A stretch of 64,000 nucleotides of DNA, taken from assembly GCA_018609125.1 (NCBI GenBank), contig JABAYF010000028.1, positions 124,001 through 188,000 of the forward strand, given 5' to 3'. Positions 1-10,411 of the stretch are shown here, piece after piece (within the stretch, counting starts at the first letter, position 1; the number at the start of each line of letters is the position of its first letter). The position numbers and the translations under genes were made by a program. Under the pieces are notes generated by a model. The model saw nothing but the letters and a program-made list of their open reading frames with translations. It did no database searches and had not been told where the DNA came from. Origin of the DNA: Candidatus Nanopelagicales bacterium (lineage in GTDB: Bacteria; Actinomycetota; Actinomycetes; S36-B12).

Positions 1-834
1 CCCCGCATCATCGAATTACTCCTCGTCACCACGGTTCCGACGATGATCTTGGCTGCTCAGGGCTGGCCAGATCCCTGGGTCATGATCGCGGTAATCGTTG
101 GCGGTGCGCTTGCTGCAGGCGGGGCCAGCACCTTCAATAACGTCTACGACGCAGACATTGACCGACTCATGGTGCGCACCGCACATCGACCGATGGCCAG
201 TGGCGCCATCTCGCCCCGCGCTGGATGGATTTTCGGGTCGATACTGTCCGTTGCCAGCGTGGTCGTCCTGGCGATGTTCACCAACTGGCTTGCTGCAGCA
301 CTGGGTGCGCTGGCCATCGCCGCTTACGCCCTGGGCTACACGGTGCTCCTCAAACGCCGCACGGCGCAAAACATTGTGTGGGGTGGCGCGGCCGGTTGCA
401 TGCCGGTCCTCATCGGTTGGGCTGCGGTATCCGGGTCCTTATCGTGGACGCCGGTCATTTTATTCTTTGTTGTTTTTTGGTGGACGCCTCCGCATTACTG
501 GCCACTGTCTTTGCGCTATCGAGACGACTACGAAAGCGCCGGCGTACCGATGCTCCCTGTTCTCGCACTTCCGGCCACCGTCATGCGGCACATCGCTGCA
601 TATTCGGCGCTGATGGTGCTGACGTCGTGGGTGCTCATTCCGATTGCACCGATGGGCTGGGTCTATTCTGTGACCGCGATCGTGCTCGGCGTGGCCTTCG
701 GGCTTGAAGTATTCCGACTATGGCGCAGGATAAAACGCGGGGCAGAAGACGTCGCGCCAATGCGGCTGTTCCATGGGTCAATCACATATCTGGCGCTCCT
801 GTTCCTCGCAGTTGCCATCGATCCATTCGTTTAA
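1..834 (+). CDS. ctaB: Protoheme IX farnesyltransferase (heme O synthase), 5'-truncated by window edge
   Basis: Polytopic membrane enzyme of the UbiA prenyltransferase family that adds a farnesyl group to heme b, the first step towards heme A of cytochrome aa3 oxidase. The frame is open from base 1, so the N-terminus lies outside and 277 residues are visible. The prenyl-diphosphate motif N-x3-D-x3-D is seen at about 140-163 (NVYDADID) and a second Asp-rich loop (YRDDYESAGVP) near 517-550. Hydrophobic segments separated by short basic loops run to the stop. It converges on ctaA with 22 bases between the stops, so both heme A steps sit together, as in many actinobacteria. Identity is secure; only the start is missing. 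Confidence 0.95.
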   Translation, partial: PRIIELLLVTTVPTMILAAQGWPDPWVMIAVIVGGALAAGGASTFNNVYDADIDRLMVRTAHRPMASGAISPRAGWIFGSILSVASVVVLAMFTNWLAAALGALAIAAYALGYTVLLKRRTAQNIVWGGAAGCMPVLIGWAAVSGSLSWTPVILFFVVFWWTPPHYWPLSLRYRDDYESAGVPMLPVLALPATVMRHIAAYSALMVLTSWVLIPIAPMGWVYSVTAIVLGVAFGLEVFRLWRRIKRGAEDVAPMRLFHGSITYLALLFLAVAIDPFV

Positions 835-856
835 CAACGACTGAAGTCAGCGGGCG

Positions 857-1852
857 CTATCGAGCCGCCACTGGCTGCGGATCATCTACTGAAGCAGGCA
901 CGCGCCGGACGCCCAGGAAGAGCCACACGGTTATAGCCCACACCAGGCATGCTCCGAGCAAGTGGAGGGCAACCGGTGGCCACGGCACACCGGTGAAGTA
1001 CTGCACGTAGCCAATGGCTCCCTGGGCAAGGCTGACCCCGGTGAGAATCCACACCCTTCTTTGCAGTACGCGGGGCGCACGAACGAGGCCCACAGCCACG
1101 ATCATCCCGATTAGCAGACCCAGGAAAAGCCACACGGAGTCGGCATGCAGCCACGAAATCATTCGGGGGTCAATGGGGAATCGTGAATCGACTCCGGAAT
1201 CACCAGAGTGAGGGCCGCTTCCGGTGACGATGACCCCCAACACCACCACCACGGCTGAGGATGCCACGAGTGCAGCGCACAGCCATCGAACCGCAGCGGG
1301 CATCGCCAGCGTGGGCCGGTAGTGACCGCCGGGGACGAGCTCATGTGACCGCACCACCAGAACAACGCAGCCGGCAATAATGAGCATGGATACGAGGAAG
1401 TGCGCGCCCACGGCGTATGGGCTCAGGCCGGTGAGAACTGTGACGCCACCGAGGACAGCTTGAAGGATCGTGCCCACGAGCGGAATTGCCGCCCAGAGAA
1501 AGAGTCGGCGCGGATAAATACGTCCGAGACGTCGCTGCCGACGCCACCACCTGATCGTGGCAACGATCGCAGCAATCGCAAGCACGGCGAGAACAAAGGT
1601 GAGTAGGCGGTTTCCGAATTCGATCGCCTTTTGGCCGATGCTTTCTTCTTGCGCGGACGTGGGTGTGAGTGATCCATCGACACATTCCGGCCAGGTGGGG
1701 CACCCAAGTCCGGATCCGGTGAGGCGCACAAGACCACCGGTAACGACGATGCCGATCTGGGCTACCAGGTTGGCCTGGTAGATCCGTCGGACGACGCGGC
1801 CTACCCCGCGTGCGCCGGTAGTGGATAGGGCTGGGTCTGCCAACGCGGTCAC
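857..1852 (-). CDS. ctaA: Heme A synthase (COX15/CtaA family)
   Basis: Membrane enzyme that oxidises the C8 methyl of heme O to the formyl group of heme A. The 331-residue product begins with a short basic N-terminus, then the first helix carrying GGLVRLTGSGLGCPTWPEC, the conserved COX15/CtaA segment with cysteines in the first extracellular loop. About eight hydrophobic helices follow, with further conserved loops such as GPHSGD and a heme-ligand-type H in the WLHADSVWLF helix. The GTG start at 1852 is preceded by TAGTGT and a six-base gap, a leaderless promoter pattern shared by many genes here. It is convergent with ctaB and followed upstream by a separate ABC transporter operon. Confidence 0.95.
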   Translation of the reverse strand: MTALADPALSTTGARGVGRVVRRIYQANLVAQIGIVVTGGLVRLTGSGLGCPTWPECVDGSLTPTSAQEESIGQKAIEFGNRLLTFVLAVLAIAAIVATIRWWRRQRRLGRIYPRRLFLWAAIPLVGTILQAVLGGVTVLTGLSPYAVGAHFLVSMLIIAGCVVLVVRSHELVPGGHYRPTLAMPAAVRWLCAALVASSAVVVVLGVIVTGSGPHSGDSGVDSRFPIDPRMISWLHADSVWLFLGLLIGMIVAVGLVRAPRVLQRRVWILTGVSLAQGAIGYVQYFTGVPWPPVALHLLGACLVWAITVWLFLGVRRVPASVDDPQPVAAR

Positions 1853-1858
1853 GTATCC

Positions 1859-1864
1859 ACACTA
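1859..1864 (-). promoter_or_regulatory. Leaderless -10 element of ctaA
   Basis: TAGTGT on the minus strand, six bases before the GTG start of ctaA. It matches the actinobacterial -10 consensus TANNNT at the distance expected when transcription starts on the start codon. No ribosome-binding site is seen in between. Confidence 0.6.
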
Positions 1865-1905
1865 CGACGGAACCTAAAGTTCACCAATCCGAGGTGAGCA
1901 GGTGA

Positions 1906-2709
1906 CTAGTCCCAGCGAAACGTGCGTCGAGCGATCAATGCGGCAAAGAGGCCCCAAGCAAGCAGCACGACCAGCGGAATCCAGGCGCTCGTGTTGAGTG
2001 CACCTTCCAACATGCTGGTGCGCAGCCCTTCACCGAGGGCGCCACTGGGCAGGAATCTTGCTATCCAGGCCAAGACATCGGGCAGCGAGGCTGCTGGCAG
2101 GGCGGTGCCGCCAGCAACAAGCAAAATGAGAAAGAGTCCGTTGGCGATAGCCAGTGTTGCCTCGGCTCTTAGTAGGCCAGCAACCGTGACCGCACAGGCG
2201 GCCAGGCTGATGGCGCCGACCACTAAATAAGCCAAGGATGCCAGCGCCATGCCGTTAGGTCGCCAACCCAGGGTGAGGGAAATCAGGCACAGCACCATCG
2301 TCTGGGCGAGGACGATGACCAGGGTGGACAGGGCGCGCGCGAGGACGAGATCCACCCGTGACAGGGGGGTGGTCGCTAACAGCAAAAGGGCACCGGATCG
2401 TCGATCGAAGCCGGTCGCGATGGCCAGCGAAGCGAAGGCGCTAGAAAGAACCGCCACGGTAAGCACACCTGGCAGGACGAAGTCGATGCGTTGAAAAGCA
2501 GTTGTGTCTTCGATGCCGGCTGTTACGGGAATCCCCGTGGCAAAAACCAGGCCGAAGAGGATGCCAATCGGGATCAAAATGGTCAGCAATAGTTGCTCGC
2601 CATTAGCCATGGTGAGTCGAAAGTCATAGGCCGCTTGGCGCAGAATTCGACGTGACGGTGTTGGTCTTGTCGGCTCGGTGACTAAGCGGGTGCTATCGAA
2701 ATTCCTCAT
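1906..2709 (-). CDS. ABC-2 type transporter permease
   Basis: Membrane subunit (267 residues from ATG 2709) of an ABC exporter whose ATPase is the gene immediately upstream; the ATPase stop and this start share one base (TGATG), so the two are translationally coupled. After a basic N-terminus (residues 1-40) there are about six hydrophobic segments, the first around LLLTILIPIGILFGLVFATG, as in ABC2_membrane family daunorubicin/antibiotic exporters. A TTG three bases further upstream is an alternative start. The location between ctaA and sufR corresponds to a conserved actinobacterial ABC pair (from memory, Rv1457c-Rv1458c in M. tuberculosis). The exported substrate cannot be told from sequence. 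Confidence 0.85.
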   Translation of the reverse strand: MRNFDSTRLVTEPTRPTPSRRILRQAAYDFRLTMANGEQLLLTILIPIGILFGLVFATGIPVTAGIEDTTAFQRIDFVLPGVLTVAVLSSAFASLAIATGFDRRSGALLLLATTPLSRVDLVLARALSTLVIVLAQTMVLCLISLTLGWRPNGMALASLAYLVVGAISLAACAVTVAGLLRAEATLAIANGLFLILLVAGGTALPAASLPDVLAWIARFLPSGALGEGLRTSMLEGALNTSAWIPLVVLLAWGLFAALIARRTFRWD

Positions 2710-3677
2710 CAACGTGGATCCTTAGAAGCGTCGTTCACCATGTCCCAGTACAGATCTTCAAGGCGGGCCGAGCCGATGCGTAGTGCACGAGGGGTCACAC
2801 CGTGTTGACTACACCATGCGGTAACAGTGGCCAGGGTCTGTGGTGACACATCGCCGACAATTCGGTACTGGCCGGGACTGCGTTCTTCAACCTGGCTCCC
2901 GAAGGTAAGCGCGGCTTCGAGGCTGCCGACATCCAGGTGCAGTGGTGCGTCGAAGTCAACTGACTCGTCCACCGTTGCCAACGCCGCGTCCAGGGAGGAG
3001 GAGAGAACGCAGCGACCTTTTTCAATAATGACGATGTCGTCGGCCAGCCGTTCGGCTTCGGCGAGATCGTGGGTGTTCATCACCACGGTCACCCCCTGAT
3101 CGCGCAGCGTGGTCAAGATTTCCCAGACCAGTCGACGCCCGGGTGGATCCAACCCGGCGGTGGGCTCGTCAACGAGCACCATTTGCGGGTGACCTACCAG
3201 CGCACAAGCCAATGCGACTCGCTTTTTCTGGCCACCGGACATGCGCCGGAAAGTGGTGCGTCCCATGGCAGCGATCCCGAGTGTTTCGATCCAGTGCGAC
3301 GCCGTTTGTGGCGCTTCGCGAAGGGCAGCGATGTGCCGTACGACCGCGCTACCCGTTGCGCCGGTGGACACCCCGCCTTCCTGCAGCATGACCCCTAGCC
3401 GGTCGCGCGCACCCGCACTGCCCGGGATGCGGCCCAGCAACTCGGCGCTCCCACTGGTCGGTTGCGCGAGGCCAGCGAGGACGGCAAAGGTTGTCGATTT
3501 GCCGGCGCCGTTTGGCCCCAGCACGCAGGTAAGGCGTCCGGTGTTGATCGAGATGTTCAGCCCATCGAGGGCTCGGGTCTGGCGGTAGGTCACCGTGAGG
3601 TCTCGGGCCCAGGCAGCCGCGGCTGATCGGGGCGCTCCATCGGCAGATTCAGACACGTCGTTGAGTGTAGGGGGCAC
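2709..3677 (-). CDS. ABC transporter ATP-binding protein (exporter type)
   Basis: Cytoplasmic ATPase (322 residues) energising the permease encoded downstream. Walker A GPNGAGKST lies near residues 54-62, the ABC signature MSGGQKKR near 145-152, Walker B MVLVDEPTAGLD directly after, and the H-loop histidine in MNTHDLAEAERLADD. A C-terminal extension of roughly 90 residues after the NBD is typical of drug-exporter ATPases of the DrrA type. The GTG start at 3677 is preceded by GGCGGG, a weak ribosome-binding site. It is divergent from sufR with about 40 bases between starts, so the promoter regions of the two overlap. Substrate unknown. Confidence 0.88.
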   Translation of the reverse strand: MPPTLNDVSESADGAPRSAAAAWARDLTVTYRQTRALDGLNISINTGRLTCVLGPNGAGKSTTFAVLAGLAQPTSGSAELLGRIPGSAGARDRLGVMLQEGGVSTGATGSAVVRHIAALREAPQTASHWIETLGIAAMGRTTFRRMSGGQKKRVALACALVGHPQMVLVDEPTAGLDPPGRRLVWEILTTLRDQGVTVVMNTHDLAEAERLADDIVIIEKGRCVLSSSLDAALATVDESVDFDAPLHLDVGSLEAALTFGSQVEERSPGQYRIVGDVSPQTLATVTAWCSQHGVTPRALRIGSARLEDLYWDMVNDASKDPR

Positions 3678-3706
3678 CCGCCGGTTGCGTATTTTTGTAT
3701 TTCCGA

Positions 3707-3721
3707 CACACTAGGGGTGTG
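3707..3721. promoter_or_regulatory. Perfect inverted repeat CACAC-N5-GTGTG, candidate SufR operator
   Basis: CACAC (3707-3711), TAGGG spacer, GTGTG (3717-3721). The right arm ends in the likely GTG start of sufR (3719), and CACACT-N6-GTG also fits a degenerate leaderless -10. A SufR dimer here would cover the transcription start. SufR proteins are known to bind short palindromes of the ACAC-type and to autoregulate; assignment to SufR in this window is inference. Confidence 0.5.
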
Positions 3722-4501
3722 GAATTCCCCAGCCCCGGTGCCGAGCGGATCGCGCGTGCGATGCACGACGGTGGTCCGACGACGGCGTCAGCCCTTGCCC
3801 AGCGCCTAGGCCTGAGCGGGGCCGTGGTTCGGCGTCACCTTGATTCACTGATCAGCGCAGGTCTTGCTGAATGTTCATTCCGTCCTCCGTACGGACCAAC
3901 ACCAGAACTTCGCCGCGGTCGACCCGCACGGGTTTTCAGCCTCACCGACCAAGGTCAGCATGCTTTCGACGTGGCCTATGACGACCTCGCCGTAAGCGCA
4001 CTGCGTTTCATGGCCACGACTCAGGGCCCGACGGCCGTGTCTGAGTTCGCCGAGTCCCGGGCAGCGGAGTGGGCCGGCACCCATGCAGATACTTTTGCTG
4101 GACTAGGGCAAGACGACATTGATGCCCGAATCGAACTCCTCGCGGAGATCTTGGCTGCGGAAGGCTTCGCGGCGAGCCTGGCCGATCCCTCCGGTGGCTC
4201 AGCCACTCCGCCCACCTTGGTCGGAGCTACTCAAATCTGTCAGCATCACTGCCCGGTGGCCCACGTTGCGGCTGAGTTTCCGCAATTGTGCGAGGCCGAA
4301 ACCCATGCTTTTGAACGACTCCTCGGCACCCACGTGATGCGCATTGCCACCATCGCGCACGGCGACGGGGTGTGCACCACGCTGGTTCCGGGATCAACGC
4401 GCCGCAAGCCAGCCCAACTCACGGAACGCACCGCACTAGCTGTATCCGCACAGTCCGAATCCGCACCATCCGGCACGACTCAACGGAGGTCCCACGCATG
4501 A
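3719..4501 (+). CDS. sufR: Fe-S cluster-binding transcriptional regulator of the suf operon
   Basis: Winged-helix regulator (260 residues from GTG 3719) heading the suf operon. The N-terminal third carries a DeoR/ArsR-like helix-turn-helix ([24 protein letters not shown]) with a following wing rich in Arg/Pro. The C-terminal domain has the SufR cysteine set, here C174, C178 (CQHHC), C191 and C219, which in the family bind a [4Fe-4S] cluster that senses cluster status, oxygen or nitric oxide. A longer frame beginning with TTG at 3695 is possible, but GTG 3719 fits the operator and leaderless signal better. Its stop overlaps the sufB start as ATGA, so regulator and scaffold are co-translated. 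Confidence 0.9.
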   Translation: MEFPSPGAERIARAMHDGGPTTASALAQRLGLSGAVVRRHLDSLISAGLAECSFRPPYGPTPELRRGRPARVFSLTDQGQHAFDVAYDDLAVSALRFMATTQGPTAVSEFAESRAAEWAGTHADTFAGLGQDDIDARIELLAEILAAEGFAASLADPSGGSATPPTLVGATQICQHHCPVAHVAAEFPQLCEAETHAFERLLGTHVMRIATIAHGDGVCTTLVPGSTRRKPAQLTERTALAVSAQSESAPSGTTQRRSHA

Positions 4502-5910
4502 CCACGACCGCTCACCCCGAACTTGACGGCCTCGGCCGCTACGACTACGGCTGGCGCGACTCTGATTCCGCCGGTGCAAACGCGCGACGCGGCCTGTCCG
4601 AGGACGTGGTACGTGACATCAGCGCATTGAAGAATGAGCCTGACTGGATGCTGCAGATGCGACTGAAGGGTCTGCGTCTGTTCGAACGCAAACCGATGCC
4701 CGTGTGGGGATCAAACCTGGGGGGCATCAACTTTGACTCCATCAAGTACTTCGTGCGTTCCACGGAGAAGCAGGCAACAAGTTGGGAAGAGTTGCCCGAC
4801 GACATCAAGAACACCTATGACAAGCTCGGCATCCCCGAGGCGGAGAAGCAGCGTCTTGTGTCTGGTGTTGCGGCCCAGTACGAATCAGAGGTCGTCTATC
4901 ACCAGATTCGCGAAGACTTAGAAGAGCAGGGTGTGCTCTTTCTCGACACCGACTCGGCTCTGCGCGAACACGAAGACCTGTTCCGCGAATACTTTGGCAC
5001 GATCATTCCCGTGGGTGACAACAAGTTCGCCGCACTCAACACCGCGGTGTGGTCGGGTGGGTCGTTCATCTACGTACCCAAGGGCGTCAAGGTCGATATT
5101 CCCCTGCAAGCCTACTTCCGCATTAACACCGAAAACATGGGCCAGTTTGAGCGCACCCTGATCATCGTTGATGAGGATGCCTATGTGCACTACGTTGAGG
5201 GTTGCACGGCACCGGTTTATTCATCTGATTCGCTGCACTCGGCGGTGGTGGAAATCGTAGTCAAACCCAACGCACGATGCCGTTACACGACGATCCAGAA
5301 CTGGTCCAACAATGTGTACAACCTCGTCACCAAGCGGGCGGTTGCGCAGCGCGGAGCCACCATGGAGTGGATCGATGGAAACCTGGGGTCGAAGGTCACC
5401 ATGAAGTACCCGGCGGTGTGGATGACCGGTGAACATGCCAAGGGTGAGACTCTTTCGGTGGCATTCGCCGGTGAAGGGCAGCATCAAGACGCAGGCTCCA
5501 AGATGGTCCATGCTGCGCCGCACACATCGTCAAACATCGTGTCTAAGTCCGTAGCCCGTGGCGGCGGTCGCACCTCCTATCGTGGTCTTGTTCAGATCCT
5601 CGAAGGATCACACGGCTCGAAGAGCACGGTGAAGTGCGACGCCTTGCTGGTGGACGATATTTCGCGCAGCGATACCTACCCTTATGTGGATGTGCGTGAA
5701 GATGACGTCTCCATCGGCCACGAGGCGACCGTGAGCAAAGTCAGCGATGATCAGTTGTTTTATCTGATGAGTCGAGGAATGACCGAGGATGAGGCGATGG
5801 CCATGATCGTGCGCGGCTTCGTCGAGCCCATCGCCCGAGAGCTGCCCATGGAGTATGCGCTTGAACTTAATCGGCTCATCGAGCTTCAGATGGAAGGGGC
5901 CGTTGGCTGA
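4498..5910 (+). CDS. sufB: Fe-S cluster assembly scaffold SufB
   Basis: Core subunit (470 residues) of the SufBCD scaffold on which Fe-S clusters are built in the cytoplasm. The ATG at 4498 lies four bases inside the sufR stop and has GGAGG about ten bases upstream; the frame is open further upstream, within sufR, but that is out-of-frame coding of sufR and is not used. Conserved SufB segments include the N-terminal region ending in [18 protein letters not shown], the beta-helix with GRTSYRGLV and [10 protein letters not shown], and the C-terminal [15 protein letters not shown] followed by [10 protein letters not shown]. No intein interrupts the gene, unlike some mycobacterial sufB genes. Followed by sufD with a one-base overlap. 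Confidence 0.97.
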   Translation: MTTTAHPELDGLGRYDYGWRDSDSAGANARRGLSEDVVRDISALKNEPDWMLQMRLKGLRLFERKPMPVWGSNLGGINFDSIKYFVRSTEKQATSWEELPDDIKNTYDKLGIPEAEKQRLVSGVAAQYESEVVYHQIREDLEEQGVLFLDTDSALREHEDLFREYFGTIIPVGDNKFAALNTAVWSGGSFIYVPKGVKVDIPLQAYFRINTENMGQFERTLIIVDEDAYVHYVEGCTAPVYSSDSLHSAVVEIVVKPNARCRYTTIQNWSNNVYNLVTKRAVAQRGATMEWIDGNLGSKVTMKYPAVWMTGEHAKGETLSVAFAGEGQHQDAGSKMVHAAPHTSSNIVSKSVARGGGRTSYRGLVQILEGSHGSKSTVKCDALLVDDISRSDTYPYVDVREDDVSIGHEATVSKVSDDQLFYLMSRGMTEDEAMAMIVRGFVEPIARELPMEYALELNRLIELQMEGAVG

Positions 5911-7094
5911 TGTCACCGGTGATGGTGCCGGCTACCGATCACGCCCCGGTAGTTCGGTCGTTCGACCCTGAGGATTTTGTCGTCCCACACGGTCGCGAGG
6001 AAGAGTGGCGGTTTACGCCGCTCGATCGATTGCACGAATTGCAGTTGTCGCCGGTCGTCACGACGCGCCCGGTAGTGAGTGTGAATGCGGTCGATGCCGT
6101 GACAGCTCAGCGCCTTGCTAACGAGGACGGGGCGCAGAGTTTGGTCCCGACTCCCGTCGACCGAATCGGTGCCAGCGCGTGGTTGCTCTCAGACGAGGTC
6201 ACGGTCATTAGTGTTCCCGCTGAGGAGATCATTAACGAGCTCATTGAAGTCAGTATCCATACCCCGACGGGCACTTCGGTGGGTCACGTGGTTGTCGATG
6301 TGGGCGCGTTCGCGCAAGCCAGTGTTCTCGTGCGCTTCACCGGAGATGGTGTTTTTGCCGGAAGTATTTCCCTCAACGTCGGCGATAGCGCCAAGCTCAC
6401 TGCCGCCACGGTCTACGACACCGACCGGGAATCAGTCTGTGCTGTTCGCCTGCATCTGCGACTCGGTCGTGATGCCTCGGGACGCTCTTCGGTGATCACC
6501 CTGGGCGGTGACGTGACAAGAGTGCATGCCACCGTGGAATACACCGGGCCCGGGGGAGATGCTGAGCTGCTCGGCTTGTTCTTTGCCAACGATGGCCAAC
6601 ACCATGAACACCGGGTATTTGTGGACCACTCTCAGCCGCACTGCCGAAGTTCGGTGACCTATAAGGGTGCGCTGGAAGGCCAAGGCACCCGAACGGTTTG
6701 GATCGGAGATGTGCTCGTTCGCGCCAATGCGATTGGCATTGACACCTATGAGGTCAATCGCAATCTTGTACTCAGCGATGGTGCACGCGCAGACTCCGTT
6801 CCCAATCTGGAGTTGGAAACCGGTGAGATTGTGGGCGCTGGGCACGCAAGCGCGACCGGCCGTTTCGATGACGAGCAAATGTTTTATCTGCAGTCCCGCG
6901 GAATCCCGGCTGATCTTGCCCGCGTCCTCGTGGTTCGCGGGTTCTTCGCTGACATTTTGGGACGAACCATGATCCCGGGGCTGTCCGAGTCGCTGATGCG
7001 ACAGATCGATGATCGGCTCGGCGTGGGCGAATTGTTGGCGAGCGTGTCCGGACTCAGCCATGGCGGTCTCGACGATACTGAGGTGAACGCATGA
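5910..7094 (+). CDS. sufD: Fe-S cluster assembly protein SufD
   Basis: Partner of SufB in the SufBCD scaffold (394 residues). The N-terminal region carries the conserved REEEWRFTP segment, the middle is a parallel beta-helix of the SufBD fold, and the C-terminal region has FDDEQMFYLQSRGIP followed by VRGFFADIL, the SufD equivalent of the SufB terminus. Its ATG shares one base with the sufB stop (TGATG) and its own stop overlaps the next start as ATGA, so translation of the three genes is coupled. No truncation or frameshift is seen. Confidence 0.96.
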   Translation: MSPVMVPATDHAPVVRSFDPEDFVVPHGREEEWRFTPLDRLHELQLSPVVTTRPVVSVNAVDAVTAQRLANEDGAQSLVPTPVDRIGASAWLLSDEVTVISVPAEEIINELIEVSIHTPTGTSVGHVVVDVGAFAQASVLVRFTGDGVFAGSISLNVGDSAKLTAATVYDTDRESVCAVRLHLRLGRDASGRSSVITLGGDVTRVHATVEYTGPGGDAELLGLFFANDGQHHEHRVFVDHSQPHCRSSVTYKGALEGQGTRTVWIGDVLVRANAIGIDTYEVNRNLVLSDGARADSVPNLELETGEIVGAGHASATGRFDDEQMFYLQSRGIPADLARVLVVRGFFADILGRTMIPGLSESLMRQIDDRLGVGELLASVSGLSHGGLDDTEVNA

Positions 7095-7429
7095 GTGCCG
7101 TTGATGTGTGTGCAGTTGCCGATATCCCGAAGGTGGGTGCACTTCAGGTCGATGTCGGTGGCACGGCGGTGGCAGTCGTACGCAGCGACGGTGAAATCTA
7201 TGCGATTTTGGATCGTTGCTCACACGCCGACGTGGCCCTTTCTGAAGGTGAAGTCGAGGACGGCGCTATTGAGTGTTGGCTACATGGCTCGGCTTTTGAT
7301 CTACAAACGGGGGCCGCGCTGTCCCTGCCGGCCACGGAGCCGGTGCCTGTTTACCAGGTCCTCCTTACCGGATCTGGCGACTCTGCGCGCGTGTCCATTG
7401 ACCTCAATAACACCATCCCCACCCGCTAA
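7091..7429 (+). CDS. Rieske [2Fe-2S] ferredoxin of the suf operon
   Basis: Small soluble Rieske-type protein (112 residues). The two cluster-binding boxes are C43-x-H45 (RCSHADV) and C62-x2-H65 (ECWLHGSAFD), with the usual 16-residue spacing, so a full two-Cys, two-His [2Fe-2S] site is present. It resembles the ferredoxin subunit of non-heme iron oxygenases, but no oxygenase gene is near; this position between sufD and sufC is common in actinobacterial suf operons and suggests an electron-transfer role in cluster assembly (inference). It starts in an ATGA overlap with sufD and is followed by an AAGGAG ribosome-binding site for sufC. Confidence 0.9.
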   Translation: MSAVDVCAVADIPKVGALQVDVGGTAVAVVRSDGEIYAILDRCSHADVALSEGEVEDGAIECWLHGSAFDLQTGAALSLPATEPVPVYQVLLTGSGDSARVSIDLNNTIPTR

Positions 7430-7438
7430 GGAGTACTT

Positions 7439-9515
<2,077 letters not shown>

Positions 9516-9516
<1 letters not shown>

Positions 9517-10016
9517 TGGATCTGAATTCGCTCTATCAGCAGATAATCTTGGATCACTACAAGAACCCGGTGGGGAAAGGGCTGCGTGAACCCTTCGATG
9601 TTTCTGTCCACCACGTTAATCCCACCTGTGGGGATGAACTTGATGTGCGCGTGCATTTGGTCGAGAACGACGGGGTCACCACGGTCGACGATATTTCCTA
9701 CGATGGCCAGGGGTGTTCCATCTCCCAGGCGTCAGCGAGTGTGATGTATGAGTTACTTCAAGGGCAAGAACTCACCGAGGCACTGGCAATCGAAGGTGCT
9801 TTTCATGAGATGATCTCCTCTCGCGGAACCATAGAACCCGATGAGGAGGTGCTCGGCGACGCTGTTGCCTTCGCTGGTGTGTCCAAGTACCCGGCCCGGG
9901 TCAAGTGTGCATTGCTGGCGTGGATGGCATTTAAAGATGCTGTTGTGCAGACGCAGTCAGCCAGTTCTCTTTTTTCTTCACATGACGCACCGAATGGCGA
10001 GGAGGCCACGACATGA
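9516..10016 (+). CDS. sufU: Zinc-dependent sulfurtransferase SufU
   Basis: IscU-like protein (166 residues) that accepts persulfide sulfur from SufS and hands it to SufBCD. The three conserved cysteines are C38 (NPTCGDELD), C67 (GQGCSISQASASVM) and C131 (VKCALLAWMAF); the Asp of CGDE completes the zinc site in SufU proteins. The insertion between the second and third cysteines that distinguishes SufU from IscU is present. The GTG start shares its first base with the sufS stop codon TAG. The extra C-terminal tail (about 25 polar residues) varies in the family. Confidence 0.95.
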
Positions 10017-10336
10017 CCGAACAGGCAATGCGCACATCGGAAGATCTGTTTGAGGCAATGAAAGACGTGGTCGACCCTGAGTTGGGAATCAATGTGGTCG
10101 ATTTGGGGCTTGTCTACGACATTCATGTTCACGATGACAACAAGGCGACGGTCGACATGACGCTTACCTCAGCCGCGTGCCCACTCACCGACGTCATCGA
10201 AGATCAGACCCGGGCAGCGCTAGAGAATCTCGTTGACGAGTTCACCATTAACTGGGTGTGGATGCCTCCGTGGGGCCCAGACAAAATCACCGATGATGGT
10301 CGAGAAATGCTACGAGCGCTGGGCTTCAACCTTTAA
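10013..10336 (+). CDS. sufT: Fe-S assembly factor SufT (DUF59/MIP18 family)
   Basis: Small DUF59 protein (107 residues) closing the suf operon. The family is involved in Fe-S protein maturation (SufT, PaaD, Cia2). The conserved DPELGINVVDLGLVYDI block occupies residues ~22-38 and the conserved cysteine lies in SAACPLTDVI; the C-terminal WMPPWGPDKITDDGR matches the family. It starts within the sufU stop as ATGA. After its stop 75 bases separate it from the ABC-F gene; an imperfect CCCCT/AGGGG stem is visible there but without a U-tract, so it is not listed as a terminator. Confidence 0.93.
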   Translation: MTEQAMRTSEDLFEAMKDVVDPELGINVVDLGLVYDIHVHDDNKATVDMTLTSAACPLTDVIEDQTRAALENLVDEFTINWVWMPPWGPDKITDDGREMLRALGFNL

Positions 10337-10411
10337 GCTTCCCCTTCGTCCCGGCACAGGCAGAGGGGCTGGCCACGGTTAGTCTCAGGCAGCGCCTAAA
10401 CTGGAAACACT

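Noticed and set aside
4372-4497. Upstream extension of the sufB reading frame
   Set aside because: It lies inside sufR in another frame; ATG 4498 has a proper ribosome-binding site and the conserved SufB start follows.
10337-10411. CCCCT/AGGGG stem after sufT as an intrinsic terminator
   Set aside because: The stem is short with a three-base bulge and no U-tract follows.
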